Source: Fischerella muscicola SAG 1427-1 = PCC 73103
GTDB taxonomy: Bacteria; Cyanobacteriota; Cyanobacteriia; Cyanobacteriales; Nostocaceae
DNA: 64,000 nucleotides
Reading direction: 5' to 3'
Assembly (NCBI RefSeq): GCF_000317245.1
Contig: NZ_AJLJ01000358.1
Span: forward strand, 1 to 64,000
Notes under the pieces: model-generated
Database searches by the model: none
Told to the model about the DNA's origin: nothing
What the model saw: only the letters and a program-made list of their open reading frames with translations
Position numbers and translations under genes: made by a program
Part shown: one piece after another, positions 27,604 to 36,236 of the stretch
Layout: each line of letters opens with the position of its first letter
Numbering within the stretch: the stretch's first letter is position 1

Positions 27604-30549
27604 TCACTTCGTTTCCATCCAATTTTCACCAGCGTGTACATCTACTACTAAAGGAATACTTAACTGCACTGCATTTTCCATCGCTGACTTAATTTGGATT
27701 TGTAATTCTTCCCATTCTTGTGGAGGAACCTCAAATACTAATTCATCGTGAACTTGCAGTAATAATCGTGCTTGGTAATTTTGCAAAATTTCATGCAGCC
27801 TTACCATCGCAATCTTGATAATATCAGCGCTAGAGCCTTGAATTGGGGCGTTAGCAGCAGAACGTAATAAACCAGTATCGTAATTACCTAAATTTTTAAG
27901 TTTACCTAAATCAATATCTTCCGGGTTACTGCCTTTTAATTGACGTAGGCTATTGGTGGTAAACTCAAAATAACGACGTCTACCAAGAATTGTTTCTACA
28001 TAACCTTGAGCGATCGCTTGTTTTTTTAATCCCTCTAAATATTCAAATATTTTCGCATAACGTTTGCTAAATCGTTTGATAAATTCGTTAGCAAGATTTC
28101 TATCTACACCTGTTGAACGAGAAAACTTCAGCGAACCCATACCATAAATCACACCAAAGTTGATAGTTTTTGCTACCCGTCTTTCATCTGATGTAATATC
28201 TTCTTTTTCAAACATCAGTCTTGCGGTAACAGTATGAATATCTTCGTTCTTTTGATAAGCTTCTACTAGTACTGGCTCTTGACTCAAATGAGTCAGAATT
28301 CTTAACTCTATTTGGGAATAATCAGCAGCAACCATTAACCAACCAGGTTCTGGTAGAAACGCCTTCCGAATTTGGCGACTAAAAGCAGTCCGAATCGGGA
28401 TATTTTGTAAATTTGGATTAGAAGAAGATAATCTACCTGTTGATGTCGCTGTTTGATTAAAATCAGTATGGACTCGTTTTGTATCTGCACGCACCAATGC
28501 TGGTAAAGCATCCACATAAGTAGACTTTAATTTTGCCAGAGTCCGATATTCAATAATGGCATCAATAATACCTGTAGTGTCTATCTCGCGTAATCTTTCT
28601 AGGGTAGCTGCGTCTGTGGAATATCCTGTTTGAATTTTGCGAGAATATTTAGTGCTTAATTCTAATTTTTCAAACAAAATTTGACTCAATTGTTTAGGAG
28701 AACCCAAATTAAATTTTTCTCCAGCTATATCATAAGCTTGTTGTTCCAGTTTGGCTAAATCTGTTTCTAATTTTTGTGAAAGTTCTTTTAAATAAGCTGT
28801 ATTGATGTGAATACCATTGTATTCCATATCTGCTAAAACAGCTTCCAATGGTTGTTCTACATTCATTAATAGCTGATGCAAAGCTGGAATTTTCTCTAGT
28901 TCTGCACGCAATTTTGGTACTAGTTGGAATGTTGCCCAAACTTGCAAACCACAGTAATCAGCTATCTTATTAATTTCAATATCAGCAATGGTTTTACCTT
29001 TGGGAACTACATCTAAATAATTTTTAATCATCAACCCTAAATGTTTTTGAGCCAAGTCACTCAAATTATGGCTACTATCAGGATTGAGGACGTAACTAGC
29101 TAGCATGGGGTCAAATACTACCCCAACTAAATTAATTCCTTGGCACTTGAAAACTAGGCGATCAAATTTAGCATTTTGAAAAGTTTTGGGATAATTCGCA
29201 CTTTCAAAAATTGGACGTAAGACTTGTAGTGCTATTTCTTTATTTAAATTTTCTCCAGTTTGATGATTTAGAGGAATATAAGCGATTTCATCTGGGTTGG
29301 TTCCCCAACAACAACCAATTCCTACTAATTCTGCATCTCGTGGTTCTAGATCATTGGTTTCAGTATCCCAAGCTATGGGTAAATTTGAGTCAGTAAATTC
29401 TTGTAATAATTTCACTAACTCACTTAGCTTTGCTTCTGTATCAATGATGCGTGGTTGAATTATCGAAGTATTTTGTTGTTGTTGAACTTGTTCTGTTTCA
29501 GCAGCACTGAAAAACCACAAATCCTCATCATCTGTAGAGACTGGAAATTTCGTCTCTCTATCTTCTGTTTTTGTGTCTGATGTTTCTGTAACAGTACCAC
29601 CAAACTTTTGCTGGAGTTGGTTAATTTTGCCTAAAAAATATCTAAATTCTAACTTTTCTAAAATAGGTGTCAGAACTTCACTATCAAAACCTTTTAATTT
29701 ACAATCATCTAAATTAATATCAAGGGGAACATCAAGGACGATCGCAGCTAAGAATCGAGATTTTTCGGCGTCTTCTTTGCCAGATTCTAATTTTTTCTGA
29801 GTTGCGCCTTTAATTGCACTTAAGGAAGCGTAAATTTGCTCAAGGGAACCGTAGGTATTTAGCAATTGAACTGCTGTTTTTTCACCTATTCCCTTGACAC
29901 CAGGAATATTATCTGATTTATCACCACAAAGCGCTTTATAATCAATTACTTGCGATGGCAAAATGCCTAGTTTTTGTTTAACTTCTTCTGATCCAAATTC
30001 GCTGATCCCATTTGTAGATGTGGAACGCTTCAGTGCATCAGGACTAAAATACAAAACACCAATTTCTTTTTCAGGATCAATAAGTTGAAATAAATCGCGA
30101 TCGCCTGTGAGAATCTTGACTTGATATCCCGCAGCAGTTGCTTTTTGTGCTAAGGTTCCCAGCACATCATCCGCTTCGTAACCGGGAGCTGTGAGAATTT
30201 TCAGATTGAATGCATCCAGCAACTCATGTAAGTTTTTCAGATCAGGGACAAAATCTTCCGGTGTACCTGGGCGATCGGCTTTATAAGTGTCATCGGCTTC
30301 GTGGCGGAAAGTTGGCAAGCCTAAATCAAAAGCTACTGCAATTGCTTGCGGTTGTTGCACTGTCATTACTTCTAACAGACACTTTAAAAAACCAAAACAT
30401 ACGCTTGTCGGAATTCCACTTTTGGTTCGCAGTCCACCATCTCTTCCTTTGGCGAAAGCGAAGTAGGAACGAAATGCTAGGGAGTGTCCATCTATCAAAA
30501 TGAAGGTGGGACGTGTTGCGATTGAATTTGAGGGTGTTGTTTGGGACAT
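27604..30549 (-). CDS. polA: DNA polymerase I
   Basis: 981 residues. Domains run in order: 5' nuclease (about 10-310), 3'-5' exonuclease-like (about 370-570) and family A polymerase (about 600-981). Polymerase motif A is VAADYSQIELRIL, motif B RRVAKTINFGVIYGM and motif C LLQVHDELVFEVP. The exonuclease domain keeps IAWDTETNDLEP and QNAKFDRLVF. In the last motif the residue aligned with E. coli D501 is Gln (DYCGLQVWATFQL), so proofreading may be weak. It repairs DNA and removes RNA primers. It is monocistronic. Confidence 0.95.
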   Translation of the reverse strand: MSQTTPSNSIATRPTFILIDGHSLAFRSYFAFAKGRDGGLRTKSGIPTSVCFGFLKCLLEVMTVQQPQAIAVAFDLGLPTFRHEADDTYKADRPGTPEDFVPDLKNLHELLDAFNLKILTAPGYEADDVLGTLAQKATAAGYQVKILTGDRDLFQLIDPEKEIGVLYFSPDALKRSTSTNGISEFGSEEVKQKLGILPSQVIDYKALCGDKSDNIPGVKGIGEKTAVQLLNTYGSLEQIYASLSAIKGATQKKLESGKEDAEKSRFLAAIVLDVPLDINLDDCKLKGFDSEVLTPILEKLEFRYFLGKINQLQQKFGGTVTETSDTKTEDRETKFPVSTDDEDLWFFSAAETEQVQQQQNTSIIQPRIIDTEAKLSELVKLLQEFTDSNLPIAWDTETNDLEPRDAELVGIGCCWGTNPDEIAYIPLNHQTGENLNKEIALQVLRPIFESANYPKTFQNAKFDRLVFKCQGINLVGVVFDPMLASYVLNPDSSHNLSDLAQKHLGLMIKNYLDVVPKGKTIADIEINKIADYCGLQVWATFQLVPKLRAELEKIPALHQLLMNVEQPLEAVLADMEYNGIHINTAYLKELSQKLETDLAKLEQQAYDIAGEKFNLGSPKQLSQILFEKLELSTKYSRKIQTGYSTDAATLERLREIDTTGIIDAIIEYRTLAKLKSTYVDALPALVRADTKRVHTDFNQTATSTGRLSSSNPNLQNIPIRTAFSRQIRKAFLPEPGWLMVAADYSQIELRILTHLSQEPVLVEAYQKNEDIHTVTARLMFEKEDITSDERRVAKTINFGVIYGMGSLKFSRSTGVDRNLANEFIKRFSKRYAKIFEYLEGLKKQAIAQGYVETILGRRRYFEFTTNSLRQLKGSNPEDIDLGKLKNLGNYDTGLLRSAANAPIQGSSADIIKIAMVRLHEILQNYQARLLLQVHDELVFEVPPQEWEELQIQIKSAMENAVQLSIPLVVDVHAGENWMETK

Positions 30550-30656
30550 AAAATTATTTTAACCAGCAGCTTTGATTGCTTGATCTGACCAGTGGGAGGA
30601 TTTTAGATGATTTCTTAACTAGAGACTGATAACCTCTTACTGGGACTTTACAGTTA

Positions 30657-31550
30657 GTGATCACCAAATTTATGCAAGAAGCATCTGCTACTCAATTAAA
30701 ATCAGCTGCTGTTGCGGGTATGGCTACAAAAGAAATTAAACTGCTGGTTCTAGATATAGATGGAACTATCGCCGGCGAATCTAACAATATCAATGAACCA
30801 GTCAAGGAAGCAATCACTGCGGCAAAAGCAAAAGGAATTCAAGTCGCGATCGCGACTGGTAGAATGTTTCGTTCTGCTTTGCGCTTCCATCAAGATATTG
30901 GTTCTACTATGCCTTTAGTAGCCTACCAAGGAGCCTGGATACAAGACCCAGTTTCTCAACAAATGCACCAACATTTGCCTGTTTCTAAGGAAATGGCTCA
31001 TCGGCTATTAGACTATTTTGAACAACCAGAATTGCGATCGCTTTTATCTGTTCATTTTTACATCAACGATCAACTTTACGTCCGCGAAATCACAACCGAA
31101 ACTCAACTTTATTCAGAACGTTCTGGTATTGCGCCCATTGCAGTCGGTGACTTACGCCAAGTTTTAACAGATAATGAACCAACAAAAGTTTTGGCTTTGT
31201 GCGATGACAAAGACATTATTGATAATTTACTTGGTTCTTTACGCCTTCAATACACTCCTGCGGAGTTATATTTGACAAAATCCGTTGCTACATTTTTTGA
31301 AGCGACTCATCCTTTTGCGAATAAAGGTATGGCGGTGCGTTACTTGGCTGAAGAATTGCTAGGATTACAACCTAGTAACGTCATGGTTATTGGTGATAAT
31401 TTTAATGATTTAGAAATGCTAGAGTATGCTGGTATTGGTATCGCTATGGGTAACGCACCACCCCAAATCCAGGCGATAGCTAGCTGGATAGCTCCCACTA
31501 TTGACCAAGATGGGGCAGCAGTGGCAATAGAAAAATTTTTGCTATCGTAA
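30657..31550 (+). CDS. HAD-superfamily hydrolase, Cof type
   Basis: 297 residues from a GTG. In-frame ATG codons at 30672 and 30720 are also possible, the last giving MATKEIKLLVLDIDGT. Motif I is DIDGT, motif II AIATGRM, motif III includes the Lys in FANKGMAV and motif IV is VIGDNFNDLEML. This is the Cof/YbiV type with a C2 cap, a phosphatase of sugar phosphates or similar small substrates. It is divergent from polA. Confidence 0.9.
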   Translation: MITKFMQEASATQLKSAAVAGMATKEIKLLVLDIDGTIAGESNNINEPVKEAITAAKAKGIQVAIATGRMFRSALRFHQDIGSTMPLVAYQGAWIQDPVSQQMHQHLPVSKEMAHRLLDYFEQPELRSLLSVHFYINDQLYVREITTETQLYSERSGIAPIAVGDLRQVLTDNEPTKVLALCDDKDIIDNLLGSLRLQYTPAELYLTKSVATFFEATHPFANKGMAVRYLAEELLGLQPSNVMVIGDNFNDLEMLEYAGIGIAMGNAPPQIQAIASWIAPTIDQDGAAVAIEKFLLS

Positions 31551-31582
31551 TAGTTGTTGGTTGGAATGACCTACTAATACTA

Positions 31583-31609
31583 TAGGGGCGAACAGCTGTC
31601 CGCCCCTAC
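31583..31609. repeat. TAGGGGCG...CGCCCCTA palindrome
   Basis: TAGGGGCG and CGCCCCTAC flank AACAGCTGTC. A degenerate relative occurs near 25665-25695. It lies just after the HAD gene and could also end transcription weakly. Confidence 0.75.
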
Positions 31610-31627
31610 TAACCAATCACAAAATAC

Positions 31628-31680
31628 TAAAAAATCAGAAAGGGCGCCGACGACTGGCCGTGTTTCGTCTCGGCACCCTT
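31628..31680 (-). terminator. Terminator hairpin of the small RNA
   Basis: Minus-strand AAGGGTGCCGAGACGA pairs with TCGTCGGCGCCCTT, with small interruptions, followed by TCTGATTTTTTAG. It could also end transcripts of the DALR-domain gene upstream on this strand. Confidence 0.7.
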
Positions 31681-31703
31681 GCTGGTTCGCTCCTCACACA
31701 CCA
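31629..31703 (-). ncRNA. Candidate small RNA, about 75 nt, loop complementary to the Yfr1 core
   Basis: On the minus strand a promoter TTGACT-17 bp-TATATT (31735-31707) is followed by a short hairpin CTGGT...ACCAG. Its loop contains GTGTGAGGAG. A strong GC hairpin with a T-rich tail follows (31680-31628). No ORF fits. Ten bases of the loop are complementary to CUCCUCACAC, the invariant core of the cyanobacterial small RNA Yfr1. From memory, the Yfr2 family has been suggested to pair with Yfr1, so this may be a Yfr2-like RNA; that is inference. Confidence 0.65.
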
Positions 31704-31706
31704 GTT

Positions 31707-31735
31707 AATATATCTTAGGTGATTAAGACAGTCAA
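31707..31735 (-). promoter_or_regulatory. Near-consensus sigma-70 promoter for the small RNA
   Basis: Minus strand: -35 TTGACT (31735-31730), 17-bp spacer, -10 TATATT (31712-31707). The expected start is at about 31700. Confidence 0.7.
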
Positions 31736-31825
31736 CACTTGTTACAAAAGTTTTGATTTCTTTCATTTTTATGTTTTGTTTGATGTTTGTTGGTAGTTAA
31801 TTTTTACTGCCAAACAAAATCAATT

Positions 31826-32680
31826 TCATAATTCCCAAAGAGCAAAAGTATTAAGCTTTTCTTCCAACAGTCGTCTTAAAACCGATTGAGTGGCTAAAAC
31901 TAGGCCTAGTCTGGCTTGGGCTAGTTCTGGTGAATTGGCTTTTATTTCACCCCAAATCCGACAGTCGCGCCAGAAGTTTTCAAACGCTTGACTTAAAGCA
32001 AGTGCTACTTTTTCCCATTTCACCAAAACACTAGAGTCAGAACACTCCAATTCATCAACTACTTTTACTAACTCACTGATTAAGCAAAGTTCAGTTGGGT
32101 GATAAAAACGCAGTTCTTGCTGATTGTTAAGCCAAGGTATAGCGTCCTCAGAAGTAATTAATCTCTCTCGTTCACCCAACCGCAGCAGTGAGCAACAGCG
32201 TGCATGGGCGTATTGAACGGGAAATAGAGCATTGGGCATTGGGTATTGGGAGAAATTTTCCCCTTGTCCTCCTTGTCCCCCTTGTCCCCCTTGTCCCCCC
32301 TGAAGGATATAACCTCCCCGCCGACTTTCTGTAAGACTTTGTAACCACTCAGTCAACACAGGGTGAGCCAATTTTAAATGAATCCAACCAGGTGGAACTA
32401 TTTGAATGCTGAAAACTCCAACTGAGTTTGCCGATAAATGAGAAGCGATCGCGCTGGCAATCTCCATCGCTGGAATTTTCTCATATTTTGCCAACTGTAG
32501 TGCTAACCCTGTGATGTAAAAAACCTGATTATTATCTCTACCTTTAGATAGAGGAAAATTTTGATTTATTGAGCATTCTCTCTGAATACTATTCGTATAA
32601 ATACTTAGCTCTAACCCTAAGTAGCTACTTAATAAACATTTAATTGCTGCATATTTACTTACTTGTAGCTTTTTATGCAC
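31826..32680 (-). CDS. DALR anticodon-binding-domain protein
   Basis: 284 residues. The C-terminal half (from about 180: PTELCLISELVKVVDELE...ARLGLVLATQSVLRRLLE) is a DALR domain as in arginyl-tRNA synthetase, and the N-terminal part resembles an ArgS-like additional domain. There is no HIGH or KMSKS catalytic core, so it cannot charge tRNA by itself. Residues 127-155 (32216-32302) are QGGQGGQGGQGGQG followed by a Pro/Tyr-rich run encoded by repeats, an apparent in-frame insertion. It may bind tRNA; its role is unknown. Confidence 0.75.
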   Translation of the reverse strand: MHKKLQVSKYAAIKCLLSSYLGLELSIYTNSIQRECSINQNFPLSKGRDNNQVFYITGLALQLAKYEKIPAMEIASAIASHLSANSVGVFSIQIVPPGWIHLKLAHPVLTEWLQSLTESRRGGYILQGGQGGQGGQGGQGENFSQYPMPNALFPVQYAHARCCSLLRLGERERLITSEDAIPWLNNQQELRFYHPTELCLISELVKVVDELECSDSSVLVKWEKVALALSQAFENFWRDCRIWGEIKANSPELAQARLGLVLATQSVLRRLLEEKLNTFALWEL

Positions 32681-32978
32681 TTAGTTTACTGATACTATAC
32701 ATCTACTTGGAAATTATTGATTTTATGTCATCTGTCTTTAGACATAACTTTAATTTAAGCAAAGAAAAATTAGAAAAATGCAAATTTTTTTTGAAACTGA
32801 GTAAATTTTACTACCATCATTGTACAGTAGGAAGTATAACAAAAGAGTAGGAACTAAAATTCCTCTCTTTGCATGGCTGGCACTGTTTAGGTGTTAAGCC
32901 TAACCTGCCAACGAGAAGACACTCCTTGCACCTTGTTATGACCTCTTTTTGTCTTCAGCCGAACGCTCTTTGTTACCT

Positions 32979-33698
32979 ATGCAATCTCCATCCTCCTTTT
33001 CTGAGGCATCACGGCCTTTCTTAACTTGGCAACGCATTCTTGATTGGGCTCAAGAACACTACCGCTGCCGCACCTTTAGCAAAGATGAACGCATTCCAGC
33101 TCGTCCTGGATTGCTGTATTTAGTGCAAAGGGGTGCAATCCGCATGGTAGGAACCGCCCAAGTGAGTGCAACAGCAAGTCAGTTAACGTCCCGACGCATC
33201 AACAGAACTCCAGAAGAAGCCTTCTTAGGATTTGTGGGTGCAGGACAGCCCTTTGAAATTGTTGCTCAATCACCATTCACGCTCCAGGCTTATGCCCATG
33301 TTGACCAAACAGCGGTGCTGTGGATGTACTGGCACGATTTAGACAACTGGCCTCACTTCCGACGTGAAGTTATGGATGCCTTTAGGTATCAGCACCAGCG
33401 TAAACTGCTGTGGCTGAGTGCTTTAGGACAACGCCGCACCATTGACCGACTCTTAGGATTCCTCACATTGTTGATTGAGGAATATGGAGAGCCAGCAATG
33501 AGTGAAACCGATCCAGAAGTGATTCGTGGCTATTGTCTACCTTTCCCACTCACCCATGCCCAAATTGGCAGTGCCATTGGTTCGACTCGTGTTACCGTCA
33601 CCCGTTTGATGGGCAAGTTGCGTCAACGCGGCTTAATCCTCACCCAGGGAGATAATTTGATTTGCTTGCCAGCAGAATCGATTAACAGAGCCGGCTAA
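32979..33698 (+). CDS. CRP/FNR-family transcription regulator
   Basis: About 239 residues from the ATG at 32979; a TTG at 32949 is the longer option. An N-terminal cyclic-nucleotide-binding-like barrel (about 20-130) and dimer helix lead to a C-terminal winged helix: LTHAQIGSAIGSTRVTVTRL, then MGKLRQRGLI. The barrel lacks an obvious cAMP-binding motif, so the ligand is unknown. It is not NtcA by overall sequence. The three substrate-binding genes lie downstream on the opposite strand. Confidence 0.88.
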   Translation: MQSPSSFSEASRPFLTWQRILDWAQEHYRCRTFSKDERIPARPGLLYLVQRGAIRMVGTAQVSATASQLTSRRINRTPEEAFLGFVGAGQPFEIVAQSPFTLQAYAHVDQTAVLWMYWHDLDNWPHFRREVMDAFRYQHQRKLLWLSALGQRRTIDRLLGFLTLLIEEYGEPAMSETDPEVIRGYCLPFPLTHAQIGSAIGSTRVTVTRLMGKLRQRGLILTQGDNLICLPAESINRAG

Positions 33699-33890
33699 AG
33701 CACAGTTGCCAAATTCTTTGATGAGAAGTCGCCCTACCAAATAGGAATAGCGCCCACCACCGCTATCCTTAAGGGAAGGCGTAATCCTCTAAAAGAATAA
33801 AACCACCTAAAAAGTTCTTAGGCGCTTATAGAGGGTTCTAGGGGTGTCTATTGGCAATCTTGCCACTTTCTAGTCTGTCTCTGACAGGTG

Positions 33891-34946
33891 TCAGCGAATT
33901 TTGACAAAGCCAGCTTGGGAAATCAATTCCTGTCCCTGCTCAGTCAGCAGCAAGTTGGCATAAGCGACACCCGTTTGCTGCTCGGTTTGATCATTCTGTT
34001 TGACCACCACAAACAGATTGCGGGTAATCGGATACTTTCCAGATTGGAAAGCCTCAATGTTCAATTTGTTTCGTCTACCAGGACACTCAGAAGGGAGGAC
34101 AATGGGGTCTTGGTAGGGAGCAATATATTGCCCTTGCGTTCGCCCCAAAGGCAAGGGTTTAATTGAACATTGAGGAACAACTTCAGGGGCAGAAGCGTAG
34201 TATATGCCACCAGGACTGCTAGCCACTTTTTTTAGGGCTTGGGTGGTGGTGGAAACAAGCTCCACATTAGAGCTAAAGTCTTGCCCACCCAAGATGTCTT
34301 GGACAAATAATTCTACAGTCCCGCCATCACTGATGCGGCGAGAGTATGCCTTTATAGGGATATTAGACCCACCCACTTGACTCCAATTTGTGATTTTGCT
34401 TGTGTAAATAGACTGTAACTGGTCTACTGTTAGTCCTGGGATATTAATGTTAGGATTTACTGCTACTGCCAAGCCATCAATTGCTATAGGAATTTGTTGC
34501 AAAGTAAACCCACGCTGTTTGGCACGGTTTAGTTCTTCATCTAGAATTGGTCGAGACGACTGAGCAAATGCTAATTGACCATCAATTAATGCTTGGATAC
34601 CTGTACCGGAACCAGGATTACCACTGATAGGTTCCACATAACGCAAGCGAAACTCTGGCCGTGCTGCTTGAATTGCTGGATCAACAGCGAGTCGCACAGT
34701 TGCCCAAGAGGTGCTACCCCCATAGTTGAATAATCCTGTAGGCACATTTTGAATAGAGGCAAAATTATTGCCACTTAATTTTTGCTGAGTGACATTGGGA
34801 CTCGTGGCATTAATCTCTTGAGGTTTGGTGGCTTGATTAAAGTTAAAACTCGTTTTTCTGGTGAACCACCAAAAGCCGCCCCCAATCAATCCAACAGTTA
34901 TTAATAAAGACAATATCAAAATAGGCGTTTCATTTTTTTGTGACAT
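33891..34946 (-). CDS. PstS-like phosphate-binding protein, membrane anchored (paralog 1)
   Basis: 351 residues. Instead of a cleaved lipoprotein signal it has an N-terminal anchor MSQKNETPILILSLLITVGL. A type II periplasmic-binding (PstS-like) domain follows: LFNYGGSTSWATVR, GSGTGIQALIDGQLAFAQSS, AIDGLAVAVNPN and LQSIYTSKITNWSQVGG. It is 53% or so alike by eye to the next gene. No PstABC genes are present, so it may sense rather than transport phosphate. It is third in a minus-strand row of anchored binding proteins. Confidence 0.85.
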   Translation of the reverse strand: MSQKNETPILILSLLITVGLIGGGFWWFTRKTSFNFNQATKPQEINATSPNVTQQKLSGNNFASIQNVPTGLFNYGGSTSWATVRLAVDPAIQAARPEFRLRYVEPISGNPGSGTGIQALIDGQLAFAQSSRPILDEELNRAKQRGFTLQQIPIAIDGLAVAVNPNINIPGLTVDQLQSIYTSKITNWSQVGGSNIPIKAYSRRISDGGTVELFVQDILGGQDFSSNVELVSTTTQALKKVASSPGGIYYASAPEVVPQCSIKPLPLGRTQGQYIAPYQDPIVLPSECPGRRNKLNIEAFQSGKYPITRNLFVVVKQNDQTEQQTGVAYANLLLTEQGQELISQAGFVKIR

Positions 34947-35031
34947 AGTTATTTAAAGATTGTTAGTAGTTTATTGTTAATGGTTGTTTGCAATAACTCA
35001 TCACAACCAACAGACAACAAATTAAATAAAA

Positions 35032-36066
35032 TTATCTAATCCTGACAAATCCTGTTTTAGCAATTAATTCTTGACCTTGGTTTGTCAGCAGCAGATTGGC
35101 ATAGGTTTCTCCTGCTTGCTGATCACTTTGATTGTTTTGTTTAACAATCACAAATAAGCGTCTGGTAATGGGATATTCACCACTCAAAAAGGCAGCTGCA
35201 TTGAGTTGGTTACGCTGTTGTGGACATCGTTGCAGAGAAATAAATGGTTCTTTGTAAGCAGGAACAAATTTATCTGCTGTTTTTCCTAGTGGTAAAGGTT
35301 TCACACTACATTGTCCGACTACTTCTGGCGCAGAAGCATAATACATACCACCCGGATTTTTTGCTACTTCTTTTAAAGCCTCTGTAGTAGTCGGGATGAA
35401 TTTAACGTTTGTACCAAATTTTTCTCCTTCTAAAACGTTTTCATCAAAAAACTCGACAGTACCTCCTTCTTCCAAACGGCGCGAGTAAGGCGTAATTTCT
35501 AAATTTGGCCCACCTACTTGTTGCCAATTGGTGATCTTGCCAGTGTATATATCTTTGAGTTGGCTAATAGTTAAACCAGGGACATTGAGATTAGGATTTA
35601 CTGCGATCGCAATACCATCAATTGCGACTGGAATTTCTTTTAATTTAAAACCTCGTTGCTGTGCTTTTTGGTATTCTTCGTCTTTAACTGGACGTGATGA
35701 TTGAGAAAAAGCTAACTGGTTATCTAAAAGCATCTTTATCCCAGTTCCAGAACCTGGAGCGCCTATAGTTGGATCAGTATAGCGTAGTTGAAATTGCGGA
35801 AATACAGTTTGAATTGCTGTATCAATATTGTTACGAATTGGCGCCCAAGTGGTGCTACCACCATAGTTAAACAATCCAGAGGGAACACTTGGTAATTGTG
35901 CAAAAGTTTCAGCAGTGGGCTGTTTAATAGGTTCAGATAAATTATTTTTAGCGTTGAAGAATCTAATTCCTGAATTATTAGCTAACCATAAAAAGACACC
36001 ACCCACTAGCCCTAGCGTAACTACTAGAGTCAACAGCAAAACAGTGGTTTCATTTTTTTGAGACAT
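35032..36066 (-). CDS. PstS-like phosphate-binding protein, membrane anchored (paralog 2)
   Basis: 344 residues with the same anchor as its neighbours (MSQKNETTVLLLTLVVTLGL) and a PstS-like domain: SGLFNYGGSTTWAPIR, GSGTGIKMLLDNQLAFSQSS, AIDGIAIAVNPNLNVPGL and KDIYTGKITNWQQVGG. A Pho-box-like pair of octamers (36124-36142) lies 58 bp upstream. It clearly arose by duplication with paralog 1. Confidence 0.87.
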   Translation of the reverse strand: MSQKNETTVLLLTLVVTLGLVGGVFLWLANNSGIRFFNAKNNLSEPIKQPTAETFAQLPSVPSGLFNYGGSTTWAPIRNNIDTAIQTVFPQFQLRYTDPTIGAPGSGTGIKMLLDNQLAFSQSSRPVKDEEYQKAQQRGFKLKEIPVAIDGIAIAVNPNLNVPGLTISQLKDIYTGKITNWQQVGGPNLEITPYSRRLEEGGTVEFFDENVLEGEKFGTNVKFIPTTTEALKEVAKNPGGMYYASAPEVVGQCSVKPLPLGKTADKFVPAYKEPFISLQRCPQQRNQLNAAAFLSGEYPITRRLFVIVKQNNQSDQQAGETYANLLLTNQGQELIAKTGFVRIR

Positions 36067-36123
36067 AATAAATATTTAGTTATTGCTCTTAAAGCAAATT
36101 CTCACTTTAATGTGAATCGATAT

Positions 36124-36142
36124 AGGTTAAGGTTTGGTTAAT
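36124..36142 (-). promoter_or_regulatory. Pho-box-like direct repeats upstream of PstS paralog 2
   Basis: Minus strand reads ATTAACCA-AAC-CTTAACCT, two octamers with 3-bp spacing. This is the CTTAACCT-N3-CTTAACCT arrangement of cyanobacterial PhoB/SphR boxes. Only two of the usual three units are visible. Confidence 0.5.
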
Positions 36143-36236
36143 TATTGAGGAGGCAGGAGAAAGTTCACAAAAGCTACAGAAATACTACACTCCGAAAATG
36201 GGTGTAGACGAAAGTCTTATTAAGTTTCTGTAATTT

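Noticed and set aside
31640..31710. Plus-strand Yfr1 gene suggested by CTCCTCACAC
   Set aside because: On the plus strand there is no terminator after the motif and no promoter before it, while the minus strand has both; the motif is read as its complement.
33891..36066. Phosphate ABC transporter operon (pst)
   Set aside because: Neither PstA, PstC nor PstB is present; only anchored binding proteins are found.
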